Assembly: GCA_963921825.1 (NCBI GenBank)
Contig: OY997591.1
Location: 33,625,825-33,689,824 of the forward strand
Reading direction: 5' to 3'
Length of the DNA: 64,000 bases
Origin: Erodium maritimum
Lineage: Eukaryota > Streptophyta > Magnoliopsida > Geraniales > Geraniaceae
The translations under genes and the position numbers were made by a program. The notes beneath the pieces were generated by a model. The model did not search any database. It was not told where the DNA came from and saw only the letters and a list, made by a program, of their open reading frames with translations. Position 1 is the first letter of the stretch. Every line of letters begins with the position of its first letter. Shown one piece after another: positions 9,566 through 21,505 of the stretch.

Positions 9566-12500
9566 TGTCACGCCCCAAATCCAGTTTTGACCAGACTTGA
9601 GACGCTAATAGAATTGGTAAAGAATAACAATAAATAATAATTAAAAACCTTTAAATAGACAAGCAAAACTCCTCAAATCATCAAATAAAAAAAACTTTAG
9701 GATGTCCAGTGAGTCACAGCTCAACAAGTAAAGTAATAAATAAATGTTTAGTACGACGACCAACATAAGTCTAAGCTAAACCTCAAGATAACTAAAGCTC
9801 CCAAGCCTCGCCTCTCTAGACAACGGGTACTCTTGTAAAACAGTAAGAGAAACAAAGGGGTGAGCTTACGCTCAGTAGGAAAAACCTTAACAATTCAACC
9901 CTTGGATCAACACTGAACTGTGTAAACGGATGACCCAAATAACAACAAATACGACCACAATGAAATAAAACGTAACAATATAGAATAAGATAAGTACGAT
10001 GGGATAATATACAAATGAAGTAGAATAAGATAAGTACGATGAAATAAAGTATAAACAAGATGGAATAAGATGGACTCGTACTCTTGAAAATAACATTAAC
10101 TTGAAAGGTTCCATAACAGAATTAACATAAGGTATCATAATGATTAAATGGGAGTAATTGATATTACGCCAACCACCTGCTTTCTCAAGCCTCCGATCCA
10201 TGAATAGATTTTAGTGTCACCTCGGTTCCCATATTCCGATCCACTAGAGTATTCATATCACATCAGATTTTCCCTCGGTCCGGAGGAGATATATACATCG
10301 GAGTACCGGACACCATCCCATGGGGATGCTCATCTTCGGTATTCTCAAAAATGTCTCCAAAGAACCATAATCATAGGGAACCAAGGTAGTGCTCCCGTAG
10401 GACACACACCATTGGGTAAAACCTCAAAAACCATCTCTCATGAGTAATCTCATCAATATCCCGTAGGATCTGCCGAGCCATAGGCTCCTCACATCACTCA
10501 ATATCCCGTAGGATCTGCCAAGCCATAGGCTCCTCACATCACTCAATATCCCGTAGGATCTGCCGAGCCATAGGCTCCTCACATCACTCAATATCCCGTA
10601 AGATCTGCCGAGCCATAGGCTCCTCACATCACTCCATATCCCGTAGGATCTGCCGAGCCATAGGCTCCTCACATTACTCCATATCCCGTAGGATCTGCCG
10701 AGCAATACGCTCCTCACATCACTCAATATCCCGTAGGATCTGCCGAGCAATAAGCTCCTACATCACTCAATATCCCGTAGGATCTGCCGAGCTCTCAGGC
10801 TCCAATAACCATTCAATAACCAATCAATAATCATTGCTTCTGTCAAACTTCAACCACCACAACGGCACCGGATTACCCCCCCCCCCGGTGTAGTACCAAA
10901 CCAAGCAAACAAACAGACAACCCAATAAACGAGCATACATTCAAGAATAAGAATAAAGGAACAACCATTTCATTCATCCATCAAGCAGCACACGTCGGAA
11001 CACACTTTCATCACAACCCAGAAAACCACCATTTCATACTTACCGTACACTTACCTGTCACCAACCATCGGTACATCGATCACCTGATTGTACCCCTTTG
11101 GCACAACCAGTCATACTCGATCATCCGTTCAACCAACAATTATATCAACATAAACACTCAATCAACCAAGTATGCATTCAACCAATCAATCATCAAGTGA
11201 ACGAACAAATAGGCATTTGATAAGACAAGCTAATCTAGTTTCATTAAACTCTTAAGTTAACCCGACAACGATCAATCAAGCATGTGAACCTAGCACGCAA
11301 CTAATCCGAGAGCTCTTCACGAAGTTCCCAAGTATTGAAAGCACACTTCACTAATTGTCATCGTCCTAAGCATGCATACTAGACTCATCCATTTATTAGT
11401 AATTGAAATACGATTATTCTAGTTATTCGCATCCTATAGGCAATTCTAGGACCTTTCCGATTTTATTATCCTAATCATGCATTCTAAGCGGTAATTAAGT
11501 AATTAAGACTTTCCCTACCTTGCGGTCTTCCTCTAATAATACTCATAGCTGCTGACGTCCTGGCCAACACCGATCTTCTCTTCGATCGAAGCCGGACTCT
11601 AAATTACAGGTAAAGTTGTAATAAAAAACGGTTCCAAAGTTAATTCAAAGGTTACGATTAGCCCAGTATAAACCCGACATTTGTCTTTTAAATTTGAGCG
11701 GGCAAAAAGCGAGATTACGACAAATCGGGTTCGAGCACCCGCGCACTGAATTCAGAAACCAGTGCACGTTTATCGAGGCACGGGTTTCGTGACACGATTC
11801 CCGAGATACGGGTTTCGTGGCATGATTACCAAGGTCGATTCTGCGTTTTATCTTTTTGTACCGTTCCAAACCGAATTAACGTTCAGTTCACTCGTTAGGG
11901 TTTCCAAAACCAAAACCAGTTTCATTTCGAGTTCAAAACCGTCATTAATCGAATCTGGCTTTAGTTCTTAACTAGTTAAAACCGGTTGATTAATTAGTTC
12001 CCTTTTTGTTCTTTCCAAGCTTCAACAATTCGAACCCAAATCTGAAATCTTTTCCCCTTTTTCTTTTTTTTTTGTTTCTAAAATCACAGTCAAACTCGCC
12101 CAGATCCGGAATCAAAACGGACTCGGTTTCAACAACAATCAAACTCAGAACCAAAAGAAAACTCGAGAACGAAGGAGAAAAAGTAGAGAAGTTTCGGTTT
12201 TGAGTCTGGCTGGTCACCGGCGACGGCGGTACCGGCCGAACCTCACGGTGACGCTCACCGTAGGGAAAAGAAAGGCGAGGGCAGGGCTGAAGTCGTAGTT
12301 GAGGGCACGGCGGAGCACAACGATTCTCCCGTCTCAGAACTAGACCGTACGGCGGGGAGCTCGACGGAGCTGCGATGCTCCTGAGCGGCGCCGGCGCGGA
12401 CGATCGAGGGAGAGGAAGAGACGGCCGGGAGAGCTCGCCTGAGCGGAGAGGGCTCGGGATAGGGAGAGGGAGACGGAGACGGTGGCGGCTTGGGGACTGA

Positions 12501-12910
12501 ACGGAGAGGGGGACGGGAGGAGGTGGCGAGAGAGGGCGGCGGCTGTTTGGTTTCGAGGGGGTAGAGGGAGACGGACGAAGGAGGTGGGTGTCTGAAGGAG
12601 AGAGAGAGAACCGTTTGAGGGAAGGAGTGAAAACAAATGCTACTAAACCCTAATTTTTCACCTTTTAAAGAACGGGCCCGAGTGAGAGATGGGCTTCTGA
12701 CTGGTTTCGGCCCACCCGGCCCAAGGCAGGACTTGGTTGGATCGGGCCTGGCCTGGCCGGTTCTCCTGGTCGGGTCTGGCCTGGTCCAGCTTCCTTTTTT
12801 TTTCTTTTTCTTTTGAAGTCGATCCAATTCTCCCATTAGATTTCTACCCACGACAAAGCAATACAACAAAATTAATATTTTACTTCCTTTAAATGTAGCC
12901 GGTCTTTACA
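9566..12910 (-). repeat. Gypsy (Tekay/Del-like) solo LTR
   Basis: It runs from TGTCACGCCCC to GGTCTTTACA, bracketed by a perfect CCCGC duplication (9561-9565 and 12911-12915). Its ends resemble those of the LTRs at 18973 and 25543 but it is a separate subfamily. By comparison with them it is oriented minus. No internal region remains, so it is a solo LTR formed by LTR-LTR recombination. It splits the L1 ORF1 inside the DUF4283 region. Confidence 0.88.
10454..10800. repeat. 45-bp minisatellite inside the solo LTR
   Basis: The unit begins CAATATCCCGTAGGATCTGC and recurs at 10454, 10499 and 10544 with an exact 45-bp step, for about seven and a half copies. Because 45 is a multiple of three it makes a false repeating frame on the minus strand. 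Confidence 0.92.
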
Positions 12911-14336
12911 CCCGCCTCCTCTGTCCAAACCAGGGGCGGTAGTCCCCTAGCATGTACCCACAACTACACTCGATCCAAGGCATGCAATTCCCGAGCAGAA
13001 GGATCGAAATCCCCCAGCAGAAGGACCCGACCATTGAAGCACTAAGGCTCATTACGACGAACCCATGCCCTATACTCCGACGATTGAAAATATATGTCGG
13101 ACAGTCCCGGCCATATGTCCTTGACCACCAACCCCTCCGCGGCCCTACCCCATGAATTGGTAATGACCCGAAGGAGCAAGTTCTTCCGATGAGGTTTGGG
13201 TGCCCACATGCGACCTAGCAGTACCCACTGTTGTGGAGCTAGCGCTACTACCGTGGTACCCGGGACGCCGAGACCATCACCTCAATCTCCTCATCCTCGT
13301 CCAAAGAACAAGATGAAAGCCCGTCCTGCAGACCTTCTAGGAACGCCTGGAGCTCAGCCTCCTTAAGATTCCCAGCCGAGGGGAACTCCTCCGTAAGAAG
13401 GTGTTTCGCTCGATACCGGGTCATCCCTAACGGAGTAGTCATGGCCGCCAGTATGATCGGGCGGTTAACCGAGTTGGGAAGGCACCACCCCAGTCCCATA
13501 GCCAAAGTCGTCGTTCTAGGGAGCTCCTTCATCGGGGATTTTCCTTTCGCTGGGTCCCTCTAAAGGACGGGGGGTCCTTTGACTGATTCCCCATGTCATC
13601 AGATATAGGAATAACCACATGTTCCCATGTAATCTTGTGAGTCGGTGGTCGGACCGGTTCAGGATTTTTGGGGGGGGGGGGGGGGTGGGGGTCGAAACCC
13701 TAGGTATGATCGGGGCAACCCCAAGAATGGGCGGGACCCTAGAGTATCCATTACCATCATCGATACATACCCCAGCCCTAGTCAGCCCCGATTCCATTAC
13801 ATTGGCCAACGGAACCCTAAGTTCTCGTCCACACAAGTCGGAGCCAGAGCAAGGTCGTGGCCGCTAGGGGAGGCAGCAGAGAGGGGTCGGGGTATAGAGA
13901 GGGTAGGGTTCGGGGGTGATAAGGCCAAGAGGCCATTACTTTGGGAAGAAGGAACCCTAGGTTGGCGCAACGGCCAACCCCTCTTTGGCTTAGTAGCCAA
14001 TACTAGAGGTGCCGCACCAAAGGAGAAGCCTCATGTTGGGATCAAACCTAGGGGTATAGAGGTCCCAGGCTGTTGAGGGAGTGGTGGAGCCACGGTAGCC
14101 TTAGGTTTTATGCGACGTCGGGCCTTCTCTCCCATGCCAACCTTAGGGCGAGGGGAAGGAAGAGGAAGAATAGGACCATAGGTAGGAGCAACGGTGTCCG
14201 GAGCAGGCATCATGGCAGTAGCAGACGCAACAACGACGGAGGAAGGGGTAGAGAACATCATAACGGCGGACGGGGGCTAGGACTAGAGAGGATCCCAAAA
14301 TTAAGAGAGAAAATTATAATTGAGACCTTTATTCTT

Positions 14337-14605
14337 TAGGTGATTAATGTGATACTATGACACGATTATAATAAAAAGGGAGGAACAAAAGAAGGTGAAG
14401 AATCTCAACTATTATTTAGAATCTTTCTATTGATTCTGTATAACCATACAAAATGGATGAGCTTGCCATATATATGGGAAAAAGTAAAAGAATCATTAAA
14501 ATTAAATTTATATATCAAGGTTTCAGTGCACTACTTCATATTAAATGAAAAGGAGAAGGGTACAAGTCTTGATCCTCCCAATAGTGGGCAATCGTTTCTA
14601 TAAAA
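14337..14605 (-). repeat. Left LTR of Copia C, second segment
   Basis: It resumes the LTR after the L1 insertion and matches 32756-33012. It ends at CTATAAAA; the following CTCCCTTTGG reads as the purine tract CCAAAGGGAG on the minus strand, which is the expected polypurine site. Confidence 0.75.
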
Positions 14606-17600
14606 CTCCCTTTGGACCACCATTTGTAAATATATCGCACATGCTTCAAGCTGTGTCGTTAAGAACCTTTTTAGGAAAACCCGGTGGAACAAAACTTGAA
14701 TAAGGGAAAAAAGTGCAGCGCACGATTCTCGCTCCCCTGATGATTACTCCCCTTAATAACTGGCGGGGTTACTTCAGTTACTAGCTGAGTCAATGCATTC
14801 CGATCCTGAACATTAGTTTCTCAAAGATGTCTGTCGGCAGAGCTTTACCAGAGTAGAGTGTCACTTTTGATGAGTAGGACGTGCATAACAGTTGCCTCCT
14901 TAAAAACATTTCCAGGAAAACCCTGTGGGACAAAGCCTGAATAAGGAAAAAAGAGTGCAGCGCACGAAAACCTGTCCCACTGATTGTAGTCCCCCTTGAA
15001 GATTGACTGAGTGATCAGTTTCTAGCGAAGTCGACTCAAACTGTTTTGTACACCGATTTTCCCAAAAAACTAATGTTTCCAAAGTTTTAGTGAACAAATC
15101 TGCAGGATTTTCACTATATGATACTAATTGACGTCAATCTCCTGATTCTTCTTGAGTCCATGATTATAAAATACTTTCGTACGAAACTAATCAGTTGCTA
15201 CTGAAAAACTGAAAACTGAAGTTGATCTTCCCAAATTATAACTGTCCCAGGACGCGCTTTGCAGATATGCTTCTATCTCAAAACCGGTTAGTAGTTTCGG
15301 AGATCAAGGCGGCTAGCACATTTACTGACAAATTTTCTATCAGGCCTTATACGTTGCAACAAGTAGGCCAAAGTCTCAACTTCAGATATGGTATTCCAGG
15401 ACCAAATATCTTTTAATTTCTTTGAGACAAATGAAATCCTTTTAGGATATAAAGATCGATAAATCGTTTGAGTATCAAGTCGAAACGTTTCAAGCATTTC
15501 TTAACATATGTGTATTTATGGATCCATTTGAAATATGTTCGATCTTCAGGTCAAGATGATATTTCATCATTAAATTTTTTATTTGAAATTCTTTCTTTCG
15601 AGATTATGCAATCTCAAGGATCTCCCCAATAGTCCATATCAAAATTCATATTAGCGATGTATACTGCTTATTGAGTACATGGTTTTTCATACCATTTCTC
15701 GTTGGCTCATGCAAATTAAACCATTCAGAGAGTTATCGCTCTGGATAATTTTAAATCTCTTGGGGAATGACATTGCTTCAAGCAATTTAAATTTTCAGGG
15801 AATTTGCTTCAAGCAAAATTGCATTGCTTTAGGCAATGCAAGTTCTTCGGGGACTTTCATAAAATGTTGGCACTCAAAGTACCATTAGTAGTGAATAAGA
15901 TCATCATATATACATATATCAAACATATCAAAGATGATCACATATCACAACTTTATCAAAAGTCGACTTCAAGTGATTAGAGAAAAACACATTATTTATA
16001 AGGCATACTTTATACTAATCATATTTGTTTTTCTCATCTCTTTTTCTTATGAATATTCATCTATACCCAGGTGGTAAAACATATTTCGATGTTTTGATCA
16101 TGATTTTGAACATTCGAGATTCTTCCAATAAGTCAATTCTACCACAATGATTTTTTTCTCATATTGGCCAAACATGTCTTTAAATGAAATTAGTCAGTAT
16201 CACGTGGTTCAATGTCAAAATCATCTATCATTTCGTTTTCATGGAAAATGTAATGCATTTGTCAATAGAAATTGATTTTTGATTCCATGGTTCTCAATAT
16301 GTGAGAACAACTTATGTGCATTTGCTTATCTCTTTGTTCTTCTGGAACTAACGCTTTAGTTGAAATTGATATTCTTCTTAAATAAAATTCGAGGATCATT
16401 TTATCATGCTCATTCATGATCTGTCTGGTTGGCAAGAGCGATTGATTGTTTCGGAATCAACGGTTTTTTTTTAAACCGATATTTATGTTGGAACAAATTC
16501 CGATAATGAAGACATATCATATTCATCTTTAAAATTGCCTGATTCCTTTTCTTTTGGTATCAATACTCTTTAATCCAAGTAGCCTTTCACGCTTGCAACG
16601 TGTACAAGAGGATCTATTCCCCGCTTTTCACAAAACAGTTTAGTCTCTCCGGTATCTTGATATGACCTTTTATCTTTATATATGTCTCGAGCATTTAGTA
16701 TGCAACATTGTCATATGTGCGAGCTTGTGTACTCCATGTACATGTACATATTTGATGAGACATTAATTTTCCAAGAACGTTTCAACCTTACTTCAGGAAG
16801 GCCTTTTCTCTTCACTTTAAGGTGAAGGATATCGTCTAACAAATCATGTAATAAACATCTTATCCTCCAGGGACTCAAGATACCAACATTGTGAAGGCGA
16901 ATATACTTAATAAGATGATCGGTAAACTATACCGTCAAATTATATAGCGTGTCAACGACTTAGCAAATACAACGTTACATGATAAGACCATCTACTGGAT
17001 GCGCCTCTTATAAATTTAGTATGTCATATATAGCCTCATGAGTTCTCTACAAGAGTATTTGAAATTCCATACTAAAAATTATCTTTAGATAGTTGGACCA
17101 CAAAATATATCTTGCGAGAAACAGTATGAAATATTTCATAAGACATTAGAACCTTCTAGTTCTTTAGTGAATGTTCATATTAACTCCCAATGGTCTTACG
17201 CATCATCGTCGATTTCAAATGATCATGAGGAATACGTCGCCGTATAAAATATTTTATTATTGAACGTCTGGTTCAATATAGCGTACGCATTTACTGTTCT
17301 CATGGTTTTATAACTCATGTATATGAACATTTAAGATTTCAAGTACTTTCTTTTCACTTTAATCTCTTAAAGTGATACTTGAGAAACACGGTCTCATTTG
17401 TGGTTTCAACATGACATGTATTAAAGTGTATGTCGTTAACACTGAGTAGATGCTTATGGATCTACTTTCATAAAGAGCATTATGAATGCTTAATTTCATT
17501 GTAATTTTCTACGACATGTTAGCTCTTCCGGAGACCTTAATTACATTAATGGCACCCAAAATATTGTTAACTTTTACCTCAACCAAGTTTAAATATGAAA

Positions 17601-17929
17601 ACTGTTTCACATTCTTTAGGGCAGTATTGTGCCAGTGATACACATATCATTTTCATTTTCGCACACATATTGATCGCTTCAGGGATCCATATATAATTGC
17701 CGAAACATGTCATAGTAATATGGACTACGTCATCTATATAGACGTCTGAGATATTAAATTCCTTTGGATCTTCAAGATCTATGTCATCAATCAGACTTTA
17801 TCTCTATCACCCTTTTATTTTCCCATGGTTGATGTTTGATATAAGTCATCAAAAACATTTGGTCATACAATATGTAATGATCTTCCCCATCTCATATATA
17901 ACATATACTTTCATCACTTCTGGGATTTA

Positions 17930-18690
17930 GGTTTATATGAACTTCTGGTCATATAAATTGCAAGAGTGCATCTTGAAATGGTATCTCAAGTTCTGTGAAA
18001 CTTTAACTCGGTATAAACTTCTGGTCATACGACATTTAACAATACTACACATATTAAATTCTCATGAAATGAACGGTTCAATACATTTATCTCAAATTAT
18101 ATGAAACTTTTAGTCTGTATGAACTTCTGGCCTTACGACATTTAACAATGATGCACATATAAATTTCCATTTGAACGAATGGTACAATGATCTTGTCTTA
18201 AATTCCGTGAAATTTTCAGTCTGTATGAACTTCTGGCCATACGACATTTAGCAACGGTTCACATATATATCTCATTTAAACGATTGACACAATGAATATA
18301 TCTTTAACAATTTTGGAACTTCAGGCCCAAAATACTCAATATTTGTAAACTTCGGGTTACAAATATACAACTTTTGTGTCATCACAATTAAATACATACC
18401 GCATAATAAGCGTACTCATGAGGTGAATATAATAAAAGTAATTAGTCGCAATAGATAAATGTAAGCATAAACACACAGCGAGCGAACTCGTGGGGTAACC
18501 ATTATAAGAGCAAAGAAAAAAAATATACATATATAATCGCACAAACGAGCGAACTCATGGGGTATAACAAATATATACATAACCACACAACGAGCGAAAT
18601 CACGGGGTAACCATAATAAATGAAGGAAAATAAATATATGTATAACCGCACAACGATCAAACTCTTGGGGTAGTCAGAATAAATAAAAAT
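17930..18690. repeat. Two degenerate tandem arrays in Copia C
   Basis: From about 17930 to 18300 a unit of roughly 110 bp repeats, containing ATGAACTTCTGGCCATACGA. From about 18380 to 18690 a unit of roughly 65 bp repeats, containing CGAGCGAACTCATGGGGTAA. Copies differ from one another by about 15-25% by eye. They have no coding content. Confidence 0.65.
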
Positions 18691-18699
18691 AATTTCATA

Positions 18700-18972
18700 T
18701 AAAATTTTAGGTTTCAGGCCTTAGACACAAGTTACAAGCTTCAGTTCAGTGGTTTCGTCTTGTGAGTTACAGGCTTCAGGCCTGTGGTCTATATTCTACC
18801 TTTACAGACATTTTACAGGCTTTGGGCATGTGGTTTGTCAATCGGTCTTAAATACAAGTACCAAGCTTCAGGATTGCGATTTATCGTTTCACCGTAAAAA
18901 GGAAAGTATCAAGCCTCAAGCTTGTAATTAATCATTTGGTCGTAAAGGGCAAGTACTAAGCTCCAGGCTTGT
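18700..18972. repeat. 45-48-bp tandem array of Copia C, left part
   Basis: Units contain CAAGTACCAAGCTTCAGGCTTG and TCATTTGGTCGTAAA. The array is cut at 18972 by the Gypsy insertion and resumes at 30714, which shows that both flanks belong to one element. Confidence 0.75.
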
Positions 18973-20804
18973 TGTCACGCCCTAAATCCGGGTTTGACCG
19001 GACTCGATACGTGAACTAAATTATTAAGTAAATAAAGCAGAAATACTAAAACAAAATTTCATAAATTCGAATAAAAAGAGTCAACAGCTCTTAAATAAAC
19101 CGTAAAAAACAGTTTTTGGTTCAAAACACGGTACGTCACTAGACAACTAGCCTAGGACCCTCGTTAGCTCCCAAGCATCGAGCATCCAGCTAGTACACCT
19201 CCCGCTCAAACCTGAAATACAACAAGGTAAGGGGTGAGCTTTCGCTTAGTAGGAAAAGTAGTTAAAGTAATGAACATCGGCTCACCACCACGAGTAACCG
19301 TCCAATTAAGGCATACTAGTACAGCATATCTAACTGCCGACACGCGGTTCATAGCCAAACTTACAACACGCTTAACGACCACTTTCACAGGTAAAATCTT
19401 AACCAAACAACAATGTATCACACACGAAAACAACCAACATACTTCTTGTACTACAGTTCCTGAATTACCAACAGAACATCCCCTAAAGTTATCGTACCAT
19501 CTCGAATAGCCCCTCGGTCCAGAGGAGACACATGCATCGGGGCGACCAGAAACGTTCCCTAAGAACGCACCTCAACGGAGGGCCCAGAAATGTTCCCAAA
19601 AGACCATAGATCATCGGGGTAAAACGCGACCCGTAGGTCCCAATAAGCCCCTCAGGCCCAATCAACAATTTTAGTACAACCATTTCCAACGGAACTCGTA
19701 CCCCCAATCCTCAACTCAAGACCAAACCACACTTAAAACAGAGCACACAACCAATCAACAAGCATAGAACACACAGCAGAACAAACACATATAACGTACA
19801 ACAGTTTCCAACACCACCAAATGCACCCAGCCATTTATGTCGTACTGTAACACAAAGCCTCGGTCCCGACACCTTCCGGTCACGTAGAATCGGGGTAACA
19901 TCCCAGACCGGAAATCCCTCAGTCGGACGACTTCCTGTCACGTAGAATCAGGTCCATATTCTTCCCGTCACATAGACTCGGGCATCAAACGCGCCATCCT
20001 TGGCCTCGATACACTACACCGGAACTATCCCACGGTGCAAGTATCACTCCAGTTACGTCTTTTCTTGGAACACACAACAAGGATAAAACATACAGCACAA
20101 AGCCCAAGCTAGTCTCGGTTTACCGACCGGACCACCTCAACATCACACACAGCCGGTCTATCACTCACCCGGTCATATCACAAACAAGGTTCACATTACA
20201 ACAAACATGGCACACTTTCCCACACACAGTCACAATCATGCAACACCGAGTATAGTCTTATTAACTCTTAAACACACTAAAACCGTCACGTACTTACCAT
20301 CACTTACCGACACCACACTCACGTGGTAACCCCACCGGCTTCACCGGTATCAAATCCCCAACCATCCCACAGTTCAACATATCGAATAAACAGGAAATAA
20401 CCACACATGTCATCAACATGCATCACTAGTTCAATTCTACTCTTTTTCATGTTCGTTTATTTATTATCCGTTCAAACAACACAAAACACACCAGCAGGCA
20501 CGCTCAGCAAACAATCCTACAAGCACTACATGGCCCGATTCTACCAGCACGGCAATTCCCAAGACAAAAAACGTAAAAGTTCACAGTTCATACGTCTACG
20601 CTAGTTGTTCGCATCCTACATGCCAAACTAAGATCTTTCCGGTTTTATTAAGGGAAATTTGGAAATCTATGCTTCATAATATAGCATATTTTTTTAGTAT
20701 GCCACTTTAATTTAATATTTGTAAATCTATGCTTTTGAAATATTCTAGGACAAAAATATCCTTATTATTATTAGTTTAAATCTAAAAATAAATTGTATAT
20801 CAGA

Positions 20805-20859
20805 GGATTTGAACCATGGTTGTTAAAGAAAAAATATTTGAACTTAACTACTTGTACTA
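20805..20859 (-). promoter_or_regulatory. tRNA-like A and B boxes, left arm of the MITE
   Basis: On the minus strand TAGTACAAGTAG (20859-20848) resembles an A box and GGTTCAAATCC (20815-20805) matches a B box at 10 of 11. Start-to-start spacing is 44 bases, as in a true tRNA gene. The pair points outward, toward the left end of the element. Confidence 0.5.
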
Positions 20860-21450
20860 AATTACTTATATGTATTATAGTATTTTATTATATACTAAGT
20901 TCTCGTACTACACCAAAATTTAGAATAAAAATACGGATAATTGAAAAATACTTATGGTGAACTCTGCACGTTTTGTAAATACTTACAGTGTACTATTTTT
21001 TGTTGAAAATACTCACTATATATTATTTTTCATGTGCAAAAAGTGTGAATACTAACGAAAAAATTGGATTTTAGACCATGTAAAACTTTAAAATTTCCAA
21101 AATAAATAAATATGTATAAATATATACAAATATATTTTTAAATAGTATTTATTTATTTATTTTGGTATACACATAGTTATTTATTTATTTTGAAATTTTA
21201 AAGTTGCACACCCTCTAAAATCCCAATTTTCCGTTAGTTTTCACACTTTTAACACATGAAAAATAATACACTATAAGTATTTGTAACAAAAACAATACAC
21301 CGTAAGTATTTGCAAAACGTGCAGAGTTCACCATAAGTATTTTTCAATTATTCATATTTTTATTTTAAATTTTGGTGTAGTACGAGAACTTAGTATATAA
21401 TAAAGTACAGTAAAAAAAATAATAAAAGGCTACAATATAGGTAAGTAATT

Positions 21451-21505
21451 TAGCACAAGTGGTTAAGTCCAAATATTTTTTCTTGAACAACCATGGTTCA
21501 AATCC
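21451..21505 (+). promoter_or_regulatory. tRNA-like A and B boxes, right arm of the MITE
   Basis: TAGCACAAGTGG (21451-21462) fits the A box TRGCNNARYNGG well and is followed by GTTAAG, as in Ser/Leu tRNAs. GGTTCAAATCC (21495-21505) is a B box. Spacing is 44 bases. It points outward, toward the right end. The stems of a functional tRNA do not form well, so this is a tRNA-derived relic or a pol III promoter, not a tRNA gene. Confidence 0.55.

Larger units (their letters stand above)
9296..14261 (-). pseudogene. L1 ORF1 remnant: DUF4283 region plus CCHC zinc knuckle
   Basis: The frame starts at ATG 14261, about 60 bp after the element's 5' end, with a Pro/Ala-rich N-terminus. A DUF4283-like region follows (about 13200-12911), recognisable in LLGRMWAPKP and WVRRNEP and continuing across the solo LTR as GLPPLVWTEEAG then IGDALGMCVEVP. 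A zf-CCHC_4 knuckle ends it (ANFCYNCGRIGHILKDC, about 9353-9304). Plant L1 ORF1 proteins of this type bind RNA and chaperone the retrotransposition particle. The frame is broken by stops and frame changes between about 14030 and 12950 and by the solo LTR at 9566. No ORF2 follows; the remaining 750 bp to the tail look non-coding. Confidence 0.75.
8541..14321 (-). mobile_element. L1-type retroposon carrying ORF1 only, split by a solo LTR
   Basis: It lies on the minus strand: a poly(A) tail shows as a T run at 8542-8552, and a 15-bp target duplication brackets it. Without the solo LTR the element is about 2.4 kb. It encodes an L1 ORF1-like protein but no endonuclease or reverse transcriptase that I can find. 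Because the 5' end with ORF1 and the 3' tail are both present, it is not an ordinary 5'-truncated LINE. It is either an internally deleted copy or an ORF1-only non-autonomous family. Confidence 0.75.
14606..18972 (-). pseudogene. Decayed pol body of Copia C
   Basis: This is AT-rich with no long frame. On the minus strand short traces remain in the right order: an integrase core piece reading KYIRLHNVG (16908-16883), RT pieces reading MKVPEELALPKAM and KIEHISNG (about 15870-15500), and an RNase H tail reading ENPADLFTKTL (about 15112-15080). These match a large plant Copia group with KIPEGFKMPEA-type RT wording. The traces, the polypurine tract and the LTR positions all give minus orientation. 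From 17.2 to 17.9 kb I see nothing recognisable. Confidence 0.6.

Noticed and set aside
10424-10750. Minus-strand frame with a repeating 15-residue unit (LGRSYGIWSDVRSLW)
   Set aside because: It is produced by the 45-bp minisatellite, whose period is a multiple of three; no start context or domain.
10440-10800. Regular repeats that could suggest a CRISPR array
   Set aside because: Units are directly adjacent without unique spacers, and the DNA is clearly plant.
12255-12869. 204-residue Pro/Ser-rich minus-strand frame
   Set aside because: Lies inside the GC-rich part of the Gypsy solo LTR; low complexity, no domain. The same kind of GC-rich block recurs at 22540-22990 and 30010-30490 in related LTRs.
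13668-13686. Long G run (and C runs near 10877, 38931 and 43391)
   Set aside because: Likely slippage-prone homopolymers or sequencing uncertainty; no structural context for a G-quadruplex claim beyond the run itself.
17200-17900. AT-rich stretch searched for further integrase or gag pieces of Copia C
   Set aside because: No motif could be read with confidence on either strand.
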